From Erythrobacter tepidarius (GTDB lineage: Bacteria > Pseudomonadota > Alphaproteobacteria > Sphingomonadales > Sphingomonadaceae): 64,000 bases of DNA. Below the pieces are notes generated by a model. The model made no database searches. It saw only the letters and a program-made list of their open reading frames with translations, and had not been told where the DNA came from. Where the stretch lies: the NCBI RefSeq assembly GCF_002155695.1, contig NZ_MUYJ01000002.1, forward strand, positions 1 through 64,000, in the 5' to 3' direction. This document shows, in pieces, positions 41,432 to 50,948 of the stretch (position 1 is the stretch's first letter; every line of letters starts with the position of its first letter). Made by a program: the position numbers and the translations under genes.

Positions 41432-42630
41432 GCGGCGGCGGCAGGAGCGAGGATCCCGCCCGCAAGCCTGCCACCCGCCTCGTGCGCGGCGGCCGGCGGC
41501 CGGAATGGACCGGCCCGGTGGTCAACCCGCCGGTGTGGCGCGCCTCGACCCATCTTTACGAAAGCGACGCGGCGCGGCGCGAGGCGGGCAAGAACAATGT
41601 TGACGGGCAGTTCTTCTACGGCCGCCGCGGCGCACCGACCCAGTGGGCGCTGGCCGAGGCGCTGACCACAATCGAGCCGGGCGCTTACGGCACCGTGCTT
41701 TACCCCAGCGGTGTGGCGGCGATTGCCGGATGCCTGCTTAGCGTGCTGAAGCCAGGTGACCGGCTGCTGATGGCCGACAATGCCTATGATCCCTCGCGCA
41801 GCATGGCGACAGGCCTGCTGGCGCGCCTGGGGGTGGCAACGATCTTCTTCGACCCGCGCGATCTGGACCGATTTGCCGCGCTCTGCTCCGAGGGCGCACA
41901 GGCCGTGTGGCTCGAAGCGCCCGGCAGCCTCACCTTCGAGATGTGCGATGTTCCCGCGCTCGCCGCGATCGCCCGCGAACACGGCGCGGTCAGCCTGATC
42001 GACAACACCTGGGCCAGCCCGCTCGGCTTTGCCGCGCTCGCGCATGGCTGCGACATCGTGATGATGAGCCTGTCCAAGCACGTCGGCGGCCATTCCGACC
42101 TGCTGATGGGCAGCGCGAGCGCGGGCAAGCGCTGGTACGGCGCGCTGCGCCGCACCGCGCAAGAGCTGGGGCAGGTGGTCTCACCCGATGATGCCGCGCT
42201 CGCCGCGCGCGGATTGCGCACCATGGCGGTGCGGCTGGAGGCACAGACCCGCGCGGCGCTCAAGGTGGCGCAGTGGCTCGAAACCCAGCCGCAGGTCGCG
42301 CGGGTGCGGTGCCCGCTGCTCCCCTCCGATCCCGGCCATGCGCTGTGGCGGCGCGACTTTACCGGCGGCTGCGGGCTGTTCGCCTTTGACCTGGCGAGCG
42401 ATGATCCGGCAGCCTCGGCGCGGGTGGTGGATGGCTTGGAACTGTTTGGCATCGGCTACAGTTGGGGCGGGTATGAAAGCCTCGCCCTGGCCATTACGCC
42501 GGACGATTATCGCAGCATCATGGAGGGGACCGGCGGCAAGCCGGCGATCCGCCTGTCAATCGGGCTGGAAGACCCGGACGATCTGATCGCCGATCTCGCG
42601 CAGGCGCTGGCCCGACTGGAGACGAGATGA
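41428..42630 (+). CDS. metC: Cystathionine beta-lyase (MetC-type PLP enzyme)
   Basis: A 400-residue Cys/Met-metabolism PLP enzyme that would cleave cystathionine to homocysteine, pyruvate and ammonia. Visible features: 'VVNPPVWRASTHLYES', 'FYGRRGAPTQWALAEAL', 'YPSGVAAIAG', and the PLP lysine in 'MSLSKHVGGHSDLLMG'. The set resembles alphaproteobacterial cystathionine beta-lyases, but gamma-lyase or related activity cannot be excluded. It overlaps sseA by ATGA, and its stop region overlaps the mscS start. Confidence 0.88.
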   Translation: MSGGGRSEDPARKPATRLVRGGRRPEWTGPVVNPPVWRASTHLYESDAARREAGKNNVDGQFFYGRRGAPTQWALAEALTTIEPGAYGTVLYPSGVAAIAGCLLSVLKPGDRLLMADNAYDPSRSMATGLLARLGVATIFFDPRDLDRFAALCSEGAQAVWLEAPGSLTFEMCDVPALAAIAREHGAVSLIDNTWASPLGFAALAHGCDIVMMSLSKHVGGHSDLLMGSASAGKRWYGALRRTAQELGQVVSPDDAALAARGLRTMAVRLEAQTRAALKVAQWLETQPQVARVRCPLLPSDPGHALWRRDFTGGCGLFAFDLASDDPAASARVVDGLELFGIGYSWGGYESLALAITPDDYRSIMEGTGGKPAIRLSIGLEDPDDLIADLAQALARLETR

Positions 42631-43700
42631 CCATTCCCGCCGCCGACAATCCGCACCCCGCGCCCACCCCAACGAGCGAAGCCGCGCCCGCGGTTGCCTC
42701 CGCTCCTGCCGCAAGCGATCCGCTCGAAGTGGTCGAAGCGGCCGACCGGCTCAAACAGGGCGTCACCAGTAAGAGCGAGACCGCCGGAGCGTTTCTCGAG
42801 CGGCTTGACGGTTTCGCGCTGGAAATGGGGGACATCCGCTTTTCGCTGCTCGATGCGCTGCTGACGGCAAGCGTCATCCTGCTGGTCATCGCCGCGGCGA
42901 TCCTGTTCAACCGCATCGGGCAACGGCTGATCCGCAATATCAGCCGGTTCGACGACACGCAGAAGCTGCTGTCGGAAAAGATCCTGACCGTGATTGTCTG
43001 GACGGCGGCGTTCTTGATCGGCGTTGACCTGCTCGGCATCGACTTGACCGCGCTGGCCTTTTTCGGCGGTGCCTTCGGCCTCGCAATCGGTTTCGGGCTG
43101 CAGAAGACCTTCGGCAACCTCATCGCCGGGATCATCCTTTTGATGGACAAGTCGATCAAGCCCGGCGACGTCATCGCGGTGACCGACATGGCCGGCAACG
43201 AGACCTTCGGCCAGATCCGCAAGATCGGCATCCGCGCGGTCTCGGTCACCACCCGTGACGAGCGCGAATACCTGATTCCCAACGAAAACCTGATGATCAA
43301 CCAGGTGGAGAACTGGTCCTATTCCTCCAAGCGGGTGCGGATGCAGGTCCAGGTCGGGGTCAGTTACAATGCCGATATGAAGCTGGCCGAGGAACTGATG
43401 CTGAAAGCCGCCAAGGCCGCCCCGCGCGTGCTCGACACCCCGCCACCAACGGTGTGGATGTGCGGCTATGGCGACAATTCGGTCGATTTCACCATCCATT
43501 GCTGGATCGAGGATCCCGAGGAAGGCATCGGCAATGTTCGCAGTGCGGTACTCAAGAACCTGTGGTGGCTGTTCAAGGAACATGGGATCGAAATTCCCTT
43601 CCCCCAACGCGACATCAACCTGCGCGACAGCGCGCAGCTGCGGGCGCTGATCGCGGCGCTGGCCGGGCGGGCTGAGGACAAGGCGCAAGCGCTGCGATAG
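42627..43700 (+). CDS. mscS: Small-conductance mechanosensitive channel (MscS family)
   Basis: A 357-residue inner-membrane channel that releases solutes on osmotic downshock. An Ala/Pro-rich N-terminal tail is followed by transmembrane helices at about 72-95, 112-132 and a pore helix at about 137-165 ('LAFFGGAFGLAIGFGLQKTFGN', an A/G-rich TM3 pattern). The MscS beta domain ('GDVIAV', 'IGIRAVSVTTRDEREYLIPNENLM') and cytoplasmic cage come next. The ATG overlaps the metC stop. Its place in the sseA-metC run is probably incidental. Confidence 0.92.
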   Translation: MTIPAADNPHPAPTPTSEAAPAVASAPAASDPLEVVEAADRLKQGVTSKSETAGAFLERLDGFALEMGDIRFSLLDALLTASVILLVIAAAILFNRIGQRLIRNISRFDDTQKLLSEKILTVIVWTAAFLIGVDLLGIDLTALAFFGGAFGLAIGFGLQKTFGNLIAGIILLMDKSIKPGDVIAVTDMAGNETFGQIRKIGIRAVSVTTRDEREYLIPNENLMINQVENWSYSSKRVRMQVQVGVSYNADMKLAEELMLKAAKAAPRVLDTPPPTVWMCGYGDNSVDFTIHCWIEDPEEGIGNVRSAVLKNLWWLFKEHGIEIPFPQRDINLRDSAQLRALIAALAGRAEDKAQALR

Positions 43701-43755
43701 CTGGGCTTCTGCCCTGCCAAACCATTCTCGCTGGCACGCCGGCGCGCGCTCGACC

Positions 43756-44526
43756 ATGTGCAGTGCCATGCGAAAGAGCGGCACCATCTATCTTGTCGGC
43801 GCAGGGCCGGGTCCGGTGGACTTGCTCACCCTGCGCGCCGTCCGCCTGATCGAGCGGGCCGAAGTGATCGTGCATGATGGGTTGATCGGCCCCGACATCC
43901 TCGGTCTTGCGCAAGACGATGCCCGGCTGATCTCGGTCGCCAAGCAGCGCGCCCGCCACACCATGTCGCAGCAAGCGATCAACGCGCTGCTGGTGCGCGA
44001 GGCCCTCGCGGGCCATGACGTTGTGCGGCTCAAGGGCGGCGATCCCTTGATCTTCGGCCGCGGCGGCGAGGAGGCGGAGGCCGCGCGCGCCGCGGGGGTT
44101 GCGGTCGAGATCGTCCCCGGCATTTCCGCGGCCAATGGCGCTGCCGCCGCCGCGCAGATTGCGCTCACCCACCGCGAGGCATCGAGCATCGTCTCCTTCG
44201 TCGCGGGCCAGTGCAAGGGCCTCTCGGAACAAGACTGGTCGGGCCTCGCCGGCAAGGGGCGCACGCTGGTGATCTACATGGGAGTATCGACCGCCGGCAG
44301 AATCGCCGAGAAGCTGATGGCCGATGGCCTTGCGCCTTCGATGCCCGTCGCCGTGATCGAAAACGCCGCACGCCCCGAAATGCGGGTGCTGCGCGGGCTG
44401 CTGGCGGGCCTGCCCGATCTGGTCGAAGCCGAGGCGGTGAAGAGCCCGGCGCTGATCGTCATCGGCGAAGTGACCGCGCGTGACGACATCGCCCTTGCCA
44501 GTTTGGTGCAGGAGGCCGCGCGATGA
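43756..44526 (+). CDS. cobA: Uroporphyrinogen-III C-methyltransferase (SUMT)
   Basis: Methylates uroporphyrinogen III twice with SAM to give precorrin-2, the branch to siroheme. The 256-residue single-domain protein has the glycine-rich 'VGAGPGPVDLLTLRA', 'VRLKGGDPLIFGRGGEEAEA' and 'VPGISAANGAAA' motifs. It heads the operon with DUF2849, sulfite reductase, DUF934 and APS reductase, so it most likely supplies siroheme for the sulfite reductase. It complements the CysG-N-like protein at 10751. ATG 43756 or 43768 may be used; neither has a strong ribosome site. Confidence 0.92.
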   Translation: MCSAMRKSGTIYLVGAGPGPVDLLTLRAVRLIERAEVIVHDGLIGPDILGLAQDDARLISVAKQRARHTMSQQAINALLVREALAGHDVVRLKGGDPLIFGRGGEEAEAARAAGVAVEIVPGISAANGAAAAAQIALTHREASSIVSFVAGQCKGLSEQDWSGLAGKGRTLVIYMGVSTAGRIAEKLMADGLAPSMPVAVIENAARPEMRVLRGLLAGLPDLVEAEAVKSPALIVIGEVTARDDIALASLVQEAAR

Positions 44527-44822
44527 AGATCCTGACCGGCAATGATCTGCGCACCGGCGCGGTCATCTGGTGGACCGGTTCCGGTTGGTCGCTGTTCGTC
44601 GATGATGCTGTCGATGTGGGCGAGGATGCCGAGGAAATCCTCGCCCGCGAGGAAGCCGCGCGGCGGGTCAATGTGCCCTACGTCTGTCAGGCCAGCATCG
44701 ACGCTGCCGGGCATGTCAGGCCAGCCCATATCAAGGACCGGGTGCGCGCGCTCGGCCCGACCGTGCGGCGCGATCTCGCCGTGACGACCGCCGAGAAGAC
44801 CGGCTGGGACTGGGTGATCTGA
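44523..44822 (+). CDS. DUF2849 protein of the sulfite-reduction operon
   Basis: A 99-residue protein ('MKILTGNDLRTGAVIWWTG' start, 'RPAHIKDRVRALGPTVRRD' end region). DUF2849 proteins sit beside sulfite reductase genes in many alphaproteobacteria; their function is unknown, though a role with the reductase is generally assumed from context. The ATG overlaps the SUMT stop (ATGA), and cysI starts one base after its stop. No membrane segment or metal motif is seen. Confidence 0.85.
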   Translation: MKILTGNDLRTGAVIWWTGSGWSLFVDDAVDVGEDAEEILAREEAARRVNVPYVCQASIDAAGHVRPAHIKDRVRALGPTVRRDLAVTTAEKTGWDWVI

Positions 44823-44823
44823 G

Positions 44824-46455
44824 ATGTACCGTTACGATTCATACGATCAGGCGATGGTCGAAGCCCGCGTCGCCGAATTCCGCGATCAGGCCCGCCGTCG
44901 CCTCGAAGGCAAGCTGACCGAGGACCAGTTCAAGCCGCTGCGGCTGATGAACGGGCTCTATCTCCAGCTCCACGCCTACATGCTGCGCGTCGCGATTCCC
45001 TATGGCACGCTCAGCAGCCGCCAGATGGAGATGCTGGCTGACATTGCCGAGAAATATGACCGCGGCTACGGCCATTTCACCACCCGCCAGAACATCCAGT
45101 TCAACTGGATCAGGCTGGAGGATGCCGCCGACATTCTCGCCGATCTGGCGACGGTCGAGATGCACGCGATCCAGACCAGCGGCAACTGCATCCGCAACAT
45201 CTCGTCCGATCACTTCGCCGGCGCGGCGGCCGACGAGGTGGTGGACCCCCGCCCCTATGCCGAGCTGATGCGCCAGTGGTCGAGCTTCCACCCGGAGTTC
45301 TCCTACCTGCCGCGCAAGTTCAAGATCGCGGTGATCGCGTCCGCGAAGGACCGCGCGGCGATGCGGCTCCACGATATCGGGGTGCGGATCGTGAAGAATG
45401 ACGCGGGCGAAGTGGGGGCGCAGTTCTATGTCGGCGGCGGGATGGGGCGCACGCCGATGATTGCCCCGCTGATCCGCGACTTCGTGCCGATCGACCAGTT
45501 CATCACCTATGCCGAGGCAGCCTTGCGGGTCTATAACCGCTACGGCCGGCGCGACAACAAGTACAAGGCGCGCATCAAGATCCTCGTCCATGAACTGGGC
45601 GCGGCGGAATATTCCCGCCAGGTCGAGGAGGAATTCGCGCATCTGCTGCGCGTCGGAGTGGAACCGCCGCTGGCCGAGCTCGAACGGATCAAGGCGCATT
45701 TTGCCCCGCCTGCCTTTGTCGACGGCCCCAAGACCATCGACCGTTCGGACCCCGATTTCGCGCTCTGGGTGGATCGCAACACCCACCGCCACAAGCACGA
45801 CGCCTATGTCTCGGCGGTCATCAGCCTCAAGCCCCCCGGCGGCATTCCGGGCGATGCCAGCGCCGCGCAGATGCGCCTCGTTGCCCGGCTGGCGCGCGAA
45901 TACAGCTTCGACGAGTTGCGGGTGATGCACACCCAGAACCTGCTGCTGCCCCATGTCCGCATCGCCGATCTGCCGGCCGTATGGCAGGCGCTCGAGGCGG
46001 CGGGCCTTGGCGCTGCCAACATGGACACGATCGAGGACATCATCGCCTGTCCCGGACTCGATTATTGCAGCCTTGCCAATGCGCGTTCGATTCCCCTCGC
46101 CCAGCGCATTTCCGAGCGCTTCGCGCAGACCGGCCGCACGGAGCAAGTGGGCGAATTGAAGCTCAAGATCTCCGGCTGTATCAACGCTTGCGGGCACCAC
46201 CACGCGGGCCACATCGGCATCCTCGGTGTCGACAAGAAGGGGGTCGAGAACTACCAGCTCTCCCTCGGCGGCAGCGAAGGCGAGGATGTCAGTCTCGCCA
46301 AAATCACCGGCCCCGGCTTCGACGAGGACGGCGTGATCGCCGCGGTCGAAAAGGTCACCGAGGTCTATCTCGCGCAGCGTGCGCAGGGCGAACGCTTCCT
46401 CGATACCTACCGCCGCATCGGCATGGAGCCGTTCAAGGAGGCATTGTATGGTTGA
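44824..46455 (+). CDS. cysI: Sulfite reductase hemoprotein (nitrite/sulfite reductase family)
   Basis: Reduces sulfite to sulfide with siroheme and a [4Fe-4S] cluster. The 543-residue protein has two repeated ferredoxin-like/siroheme modules ('GHFTTRQNIQFNWI', 'QTSGNCIRNISSDH'). Cluster-ligating cysteines are in 'CPGLDYCSLAN' (C-x5-C) and 'CINACGHHHAGH' (C-x3-C). The operon with APS reductase strongly favours sulfite over nitrite as substrate. No flavoprotein CysJ gene is adjacent, so electrons may come from ferredoxin. Confidence 0.93.
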   Translation: MYRYDSYDQAMVEARVAEFRDQARRRLEGKLTEDQFKPLRLMNGLYLQLHAYMLRVAIPYGTLSSRQMEMLADIAEKYDRGYGHFTTRQNIQFNWIRLEDAADILADLATVEMHAIQTSGNCIRNISSDHFAGAAADEVVDPRPYAELMRQWSSFHPEFSYLPRKFKIAVIASAKDRAAMRLHDIGVRIVKNDAGEVGAQFYVGGGMGRTPMIAPLIRDFVPIDQFITYAEAALRVYNRYGRRDNKYKARIKILVHELGAAEYSRQVEEEFAHLLRVGVEPPLAELERIKAHFAPPAFVDGPKTIDRSDPDFALWVDRNTHRHKHDAYVSAVISLKPPGGIPGDASAAQMRLVARLAREYSFDELRVMHTQNLLLPHVRIADLPAVWQALEAAGLGAANMDTIEDIIACPGLDYCSLANARSIPLAQRISERFAQTGRTEQVGELKLKISGCINACGHHHAGHIGILGVDKKGVENYQLSLGGSEGEDVSLAKITGPGFDEDGVIAAVEKVTEVYLAQRAQGERFLDTYRRIGMEPFKEALYG

Positions 46456-46552
46456 AGCCGGCCTCAGGACCGCTGCACGCGCAGCGATGGCAGTCCATTT
46501 TCACAACGCTTTTGCGGGCAGCCATGCCCTCTACGGAGGCCGGGATGGATAA
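46448..46552 (+). CDS. Possible 34-residue leader/linker ORF between cysI and DUF934 gene
   Basis: An ATG at 46448, overlapping the cysI stop, opens a frame that ends with TAA at 46550-46552, overlapping the DUF934 ATG at 46545. The frame thus bridges the whole 89-base spacer. The predicted peptide starts MVEAGLRTAARAAMAVHF and has no recognised domain. It could couple translation of the two genes, or be chance. Confidence 0.3.
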   Translation: MVEAGLRTAARAAMAVHFHNAFAGSHALYGGRDG

Positions 46553-47000
46553 TGACCTGGGCACCTCCCCCGACGAGGTGCAGTTCCGCTTCCGCGACGA
46601 CGAGCCGGTGGATCACGCTGCCGTGACCGTGGACTGCGTGCTGGAGCAGACCAACGCCACCGCCGTCCGTATCGAGCCGGGAGACGATGCGCGCCTCCTG
46701 CTGCCCTTCCTTGATCGCCTCGCCTTGGTGGAGGTCAACTTCCCCGCCTTCGGCGACGGGCGCGGCTATTCCTCGGCCCGCATCCTGCGCGAGGCGGGCT
46801 ACACCGGTGAACTGCGCGCGGTGGGCGAGGTGCTGATCGACCAGCTCTCGCACATGCGCCGCTGCGGTTTCGACAGCTTCGCCCCCGACAAGCGCCTCGA
46901 CGAGCAGGACGCAGCCCGCGCTTTTGCCACGTGGGAGAATGTCTACCAGCGTGCGGCCGACGCCCGCGCCACGATTGCGGACAAGCGCCATGAAGCCTGA
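46545..47000 (+). CDS. DUF934 protein of the assimilatory sulfur operon
   Basis: A 151-residue protein of the family found beside sulfite reductase and APS reductase genes in proteobacteria. Conserved segments are 'LALVEVNFPAFGDGRGYSSARILRE' (25-residue pattern near 60-84), 'GEVLIDQLSHMRRCGFDSF' and a C-terminal basic tail. Function is unknown; it is thought to assist sulfite reduction. I choose ATG 46545 for its GGAGG site; ATG 46524 is possible. It overlaps the cysH start. Confidence 0.85.
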   Translation: MDNDLGTSPDEVQFRFRDDEPVDHAAVTVDCVLEQTNATAVRIEPGDDARLLLPFLDRLALVEVNFPAFGDGRGYSSARILREAGYTGELRAVGEVLIDQLSHMRRCGFDSFAPDKRLDEQDAARAFATWENVYQRAADARATIADKRHEA

Positions 47001-47775
47001 CACCACGACCAGCCCCGCCGCGCCGCAGGATCGCACCCGCGACACCCTCGACCTTTCCCCGCGCTTCACCGCGCATGACGCCTTGCGCCTCAACCGGATG
47101 TTTCGCGGCAGCACCACGGCCGAGATGCTCGAAGCGGTGATCCGTGATCGGCTGGCGGGCGATCTGGCGGTGGTTTCCAGCTTCGGTGCGGAAAGTGCGG
47201 TGCTGCTGCATCTCGTCGCCAGCATCGATGCATCGGTGCCGGTGCTGTTCCTCGACACGGGCAAGCATTTTGCCGAAACCCTGGCCTATCGCGACACGCT
47301 GGTGGCACGGCTCGGCCTCAACCTCGTGGTGCTGACCCCCGACGCCGAGGAACTGGCAAAGCGGGACGAAACCGGCCTCAGGTGGTCCTATGACCCGGAC
47401 GGCTGCTGCGAGATCAGGAAGGTGCGGCCGCTGGAAAAGGCGCTGGTGAATTACGATGCGAGCTTCACCGGCCGGAAGGCGTTTCAGGCCAAGACCCGCG
47501 CCAACCTGCCGCGCTTCGAGATCGACACCTCCGACGCGCAGGGACGATTGAAGATCAACCCGCTGATCGACTGGGATCCCGCACAGATCGAGGGCTATTT
47601 CATCCAGCACGATCTGCCCCGCCACCCGTTGATCGCGCAGGGCTACCCTTCGATCGGCTGCTCGCCTTGCACCAGCAAGGTCGCTCCGGGCGAAGACCCG
47701 CGCTCGGGCCGCTGGAAGGGTTGGGACAAAACCGAATGCGGCATCCACAAGCCGGGCGAGGAACCGTTCCTCTAG
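46990..47775 (+). CDS. cysH: Adenylylsulfate (APS) reductase, assimilatory
   Basis: Reduces activated sulfate to sulfite. The 261-residue PAPS/APS-reductase-family protein has 'VVSSFGAESAVLLHLV' and the paired cysteine motifs 'DGCCEIRKVRPL' and 'GCSPCTSKV', the [4Fe-4S]-binding pattern (CC...CxxC) that marks APS-specific enzymes as opposed to PAPS-specific ones, plus the catalytic Cys in 'TECGIH'. Sulfate activation genes are not in the window. It overlaps the DUF934 gene and closes the operon. Confidence 0.93.
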   Translation: MKPDTTTSPAAPQDRTRDTLDLSPRFTAHDALRLNRMFRGSTTAEMLEAVIRDRLAGDLAVVSSFGAESAVLLHLVASIDASVPVLFLDTGKHFAETLAYRDTLVARLGLNLVVLTPDAEELAKRDETGLRWSYDPDGCCEIRKVRPLEKALVNYDASFTGRKAFQAKTRANLPRFEIDTSDAQGRLKINPLIDWDPAQIEGYFIQHDLPRHPLIAQGYPSIGCSPCTSKVAPGEDPRSGRWKGWDKTECGIHKPGEEPFL

Positions 47776-47779
47776 GGCA

Positions 47780-48697
47780 TCAGAGCCACCCTTCGCGGGC
47801 ATACCATTCGGCGGTCGCCCTCAGCCCCTCCTCGCCGGTGATCCGCGGCTGCCAGATGGCCGGCGGAGGCCGCAGATGCGCGCGGACGACCCAGTTGGGG
47901 TGGCAGATGTAGCCGATCCGGTCGGCGGTGAGTTTGGCGCGGTCGCCGCGCAGGAGCCGGTCGGCCGCGGCAGCAGCCTTGAGCACGAAGCGCGGCAGGT
48001 GCGGCGCAAACACCCTTTCGCGCCCGACCGCCCGGCCGATGGCCGCAGCAAGCTCCTTGTGGCTCCACCCGCCCTCGCGCCCGTCATCGGGCTCGTAAGT
48101 CTGGTGCCGGGTCGGCGCAGCATCAGCGCGCGCGAGCAAGACCAACAGCCGCGCCAAGTCATCGGCATGGATGATCGAGCTGGCTCCGCCGGGCGGAAGC
48201 GGCACGAAGCCCCACTTGGCGGTGCGGAACATCTCGAGATAATCGATATCGCGCGGACCATAGACCCCGGGCGGGCGCACCGTGGTCCAATCAAGGCCAG
48301 AGGCTTGTACCTCTGCCTCTGCCTTGGCCTTGGACGCGCCATAGGCCGAAAGCTGCGGCTCGCGGGCGGCGAGCGAGGAGACGAACACCAGCCGCCGCAC
48401 TCCCGCCGCGTCCATGGCGGCAAGGACATTGGCGGTGCCGGCGACATTGGCGGTCGCGAACGCGGCCGGATCGGGCGTGTTGGTCAGCCCGGCAACATGG
48501 ATGACCGCATCCGCGCCCGCGACCAGGGCCGCCAGCGCCGCCCTGTCGCCAAGGTCGCCGCGCACCCAGCTCACGCCATCGCGGGCAGGCTGGTCGCGCC
48601 GGGCGAGCGCGCGCAGCTGATGCCCCTCGGCCAGCGCCGCATCGAGCACAGCGCTGCCGACGAACCCGGTCGCGCCGGTAAGCGCAAGATTGCTCAC
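47780..48697 (-). CDS. NAD-dependent epimerase/dehydratase family protein
   Basis: A 305-residue extended-SDR protein with N-terminal 'LTGATGFVGSAVL' and the 'YGASKAKAE' active-site region (Tyr and Lys present). The rest ('TTVRPPGVYGPRD', 'IHADDLARLL') is typical of sugar-nucleotide or flavonoid-type epimerases, or of complex-I-associated NDUFA9-like proteins; the substrate is not evident. GTG 48697 forms GTGA with the proB stop, so the gene is probably co-translated with obgE-proB. It converges on cysH with only four bases between. Confidence 0.8.
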   Translation of the reverse strand: MSNLALTGATGFVGSAVLDAALAEGHQLRALARRDQPARDGVSWVRGDLGDRAALAALVAGADAVIHVAGLTNTPDPAAFATANVAGTANVLAAMDAAGVRRLVFVSSLAAREPQLSAYGASKAKAEAEVQASGLDWTTVRPPGVYGPRDIDYLEMFRTAKWGFVPLPPGGASSIIHADDLARLLVLLARADAAPTRHQTYEPDDGREGGWSHKELAAAIGRAVGRERVFAPHLPRFVLKAAAAADRLLRGDRAKLTADRIGYICHPNWVVRAHLRPPPAIWQPRITGEEGLRATAEWYAREGWL

Positions 48698-49812
48698 AGC
48701 AGAACCATGTGATCGCGGTGAATCACGCAGGATCGCGGCGCATAGCCCAGCCGTTCGGCCTGCTCCTCCACGCGCCTGCCGGCGATCAGCTGGACCTCGG
48801 CCGCGTCATATTCGGCAAGGCCCTGCCCCAGCCGCTCGCCCTTCAGGCTCACCACGCTGACCAGATCGCCGCGCCGGAAGCTGCCGGAAACGCCGATCAC
48901 CCCCGCCGCCAGCAGGCTGGCCCCGCCCTTCAAGGCCTCCGCGCAGCCCATGTCGACGCGCAATTCGCCCGCCGGCGCGAGCCGTCCGCCGAGCCATGCC
49001 TTGCGCGCCGAGGCCGCGCTGACCGGCAGGAACAGCGTCCCCGTCCCGGCAGCAAGCGCATGGGTGATCGGTGCGTCATGCGTGCCATTGAGAATGGCGA
49101 GCGCAATCCCGGCGCGCGTGGCGATCTGCGCGGCTTGCAGCTTGGACACCATCCCACCCGACCCAAGGCCTGAGGACGAGGCGCCGCTCGCCATCGCCAT
49201 CACTTCCGGTGTCACGGCGTCCACCACGGGAATGAGGCTTGCCCCTTCCTCGCGCGGGTCACGATCGAACAGGCCGTCGACATCCGACAGCAGCAGCACC
49301 AGATCGGCATTGGCCGCCTGCGCCACCCGCGCGGCAAGGCGATCATTGTCGCCGAAGCGGATTTCCTCGGTGGCGACCGAATCGTTCTCGTTGATGACCG
49401 GGATCACGCCCGCCTCGAGCAGGCGGTCGAGCGTGGCCGAGGCGTTGAGATAGCGGCGGCGTTCTTCGAGGTCGCCCAGCGTCAGCAGCATCTGCGCGGC
49501 GGTGATGCCCTCGGCCCCGAGCGCGCGGCTCCACAGATCGGCGAGCGCGATCTGGCCGACGGCAGCCGCGGCCTGCGCATCGGCGAGGCTCCCGCGTCCG
49601 CCCCTGGGCAAGGCCAGTCGCGCCGCGCCCAGCGCAATCGCGCCCGAGCTGACCACGATAACTTGCGCGCCATGCTGGCGCAGCATCGCCAGCTCGCCCG
49701 CCATGCGCATCAGCCATGCCTCACGCGCCTGCCCGCCGCCGACCAGCAAGGCCGAGCCGATCTTGACCACGATCCGCCGTGCGGCGGTGATGTCTGCCAG
49801 AGTGTTCAGCAT
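48694..49812 (-). CDS. proB: Glutamate 5-kinase
   Basis: First step of proline synthesis, phosphorylating glutamate. The 372-residue protein has an amino-acid-kinase domain ('RIVVKIGSALLV', 'VIPVINENDSVATEEIRFGDND', 'DVDGLFDRDPR') and a C-terminal PUA domain (about 280-360), the usual long form that is feedback-inhibited by proline. It lies 23 bases downstream of obgE, a common pairing in alphaproteobacteria. proC is separate, at 56989. Confidence 0.96.
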   Translation of the reverse strand: MLNTLADITAARRIVVKIGSALLVGGGQAREAWLMRMAGELAMLRQHGAQVIVVSSGAIALGAARLALPRGGRGSLADAQAAAAVGQIALADLWSRALGAEGITAAQMLLTLGDLEERRRYLNASATLDRLLEAGVIPVINENDSVATEEIRFGDNDRLAARVAQAANADLVLLLSDVDGLFDRDPREEGASLIPVVDAVTPEVMAMASGASSSGLGSGGMVSKLQAAQIATRAGIALAILNGTHDAPITHALAAGTGTLFLPVSAASARKAWLGGRLAPAGELRVDMGCAEALKGGASLLAAGVIGVSGSFRRGDLVSVVSLKGERLGQGLAEYDAAEVQLIAGRRVEEQAERLGYAPRSCVIHRDHMVLL

Positions 49813-49835
49813 GATCCGATCAGCATCGCGTCAGA

Positions 49836-50948
<1,113 letters not shown>

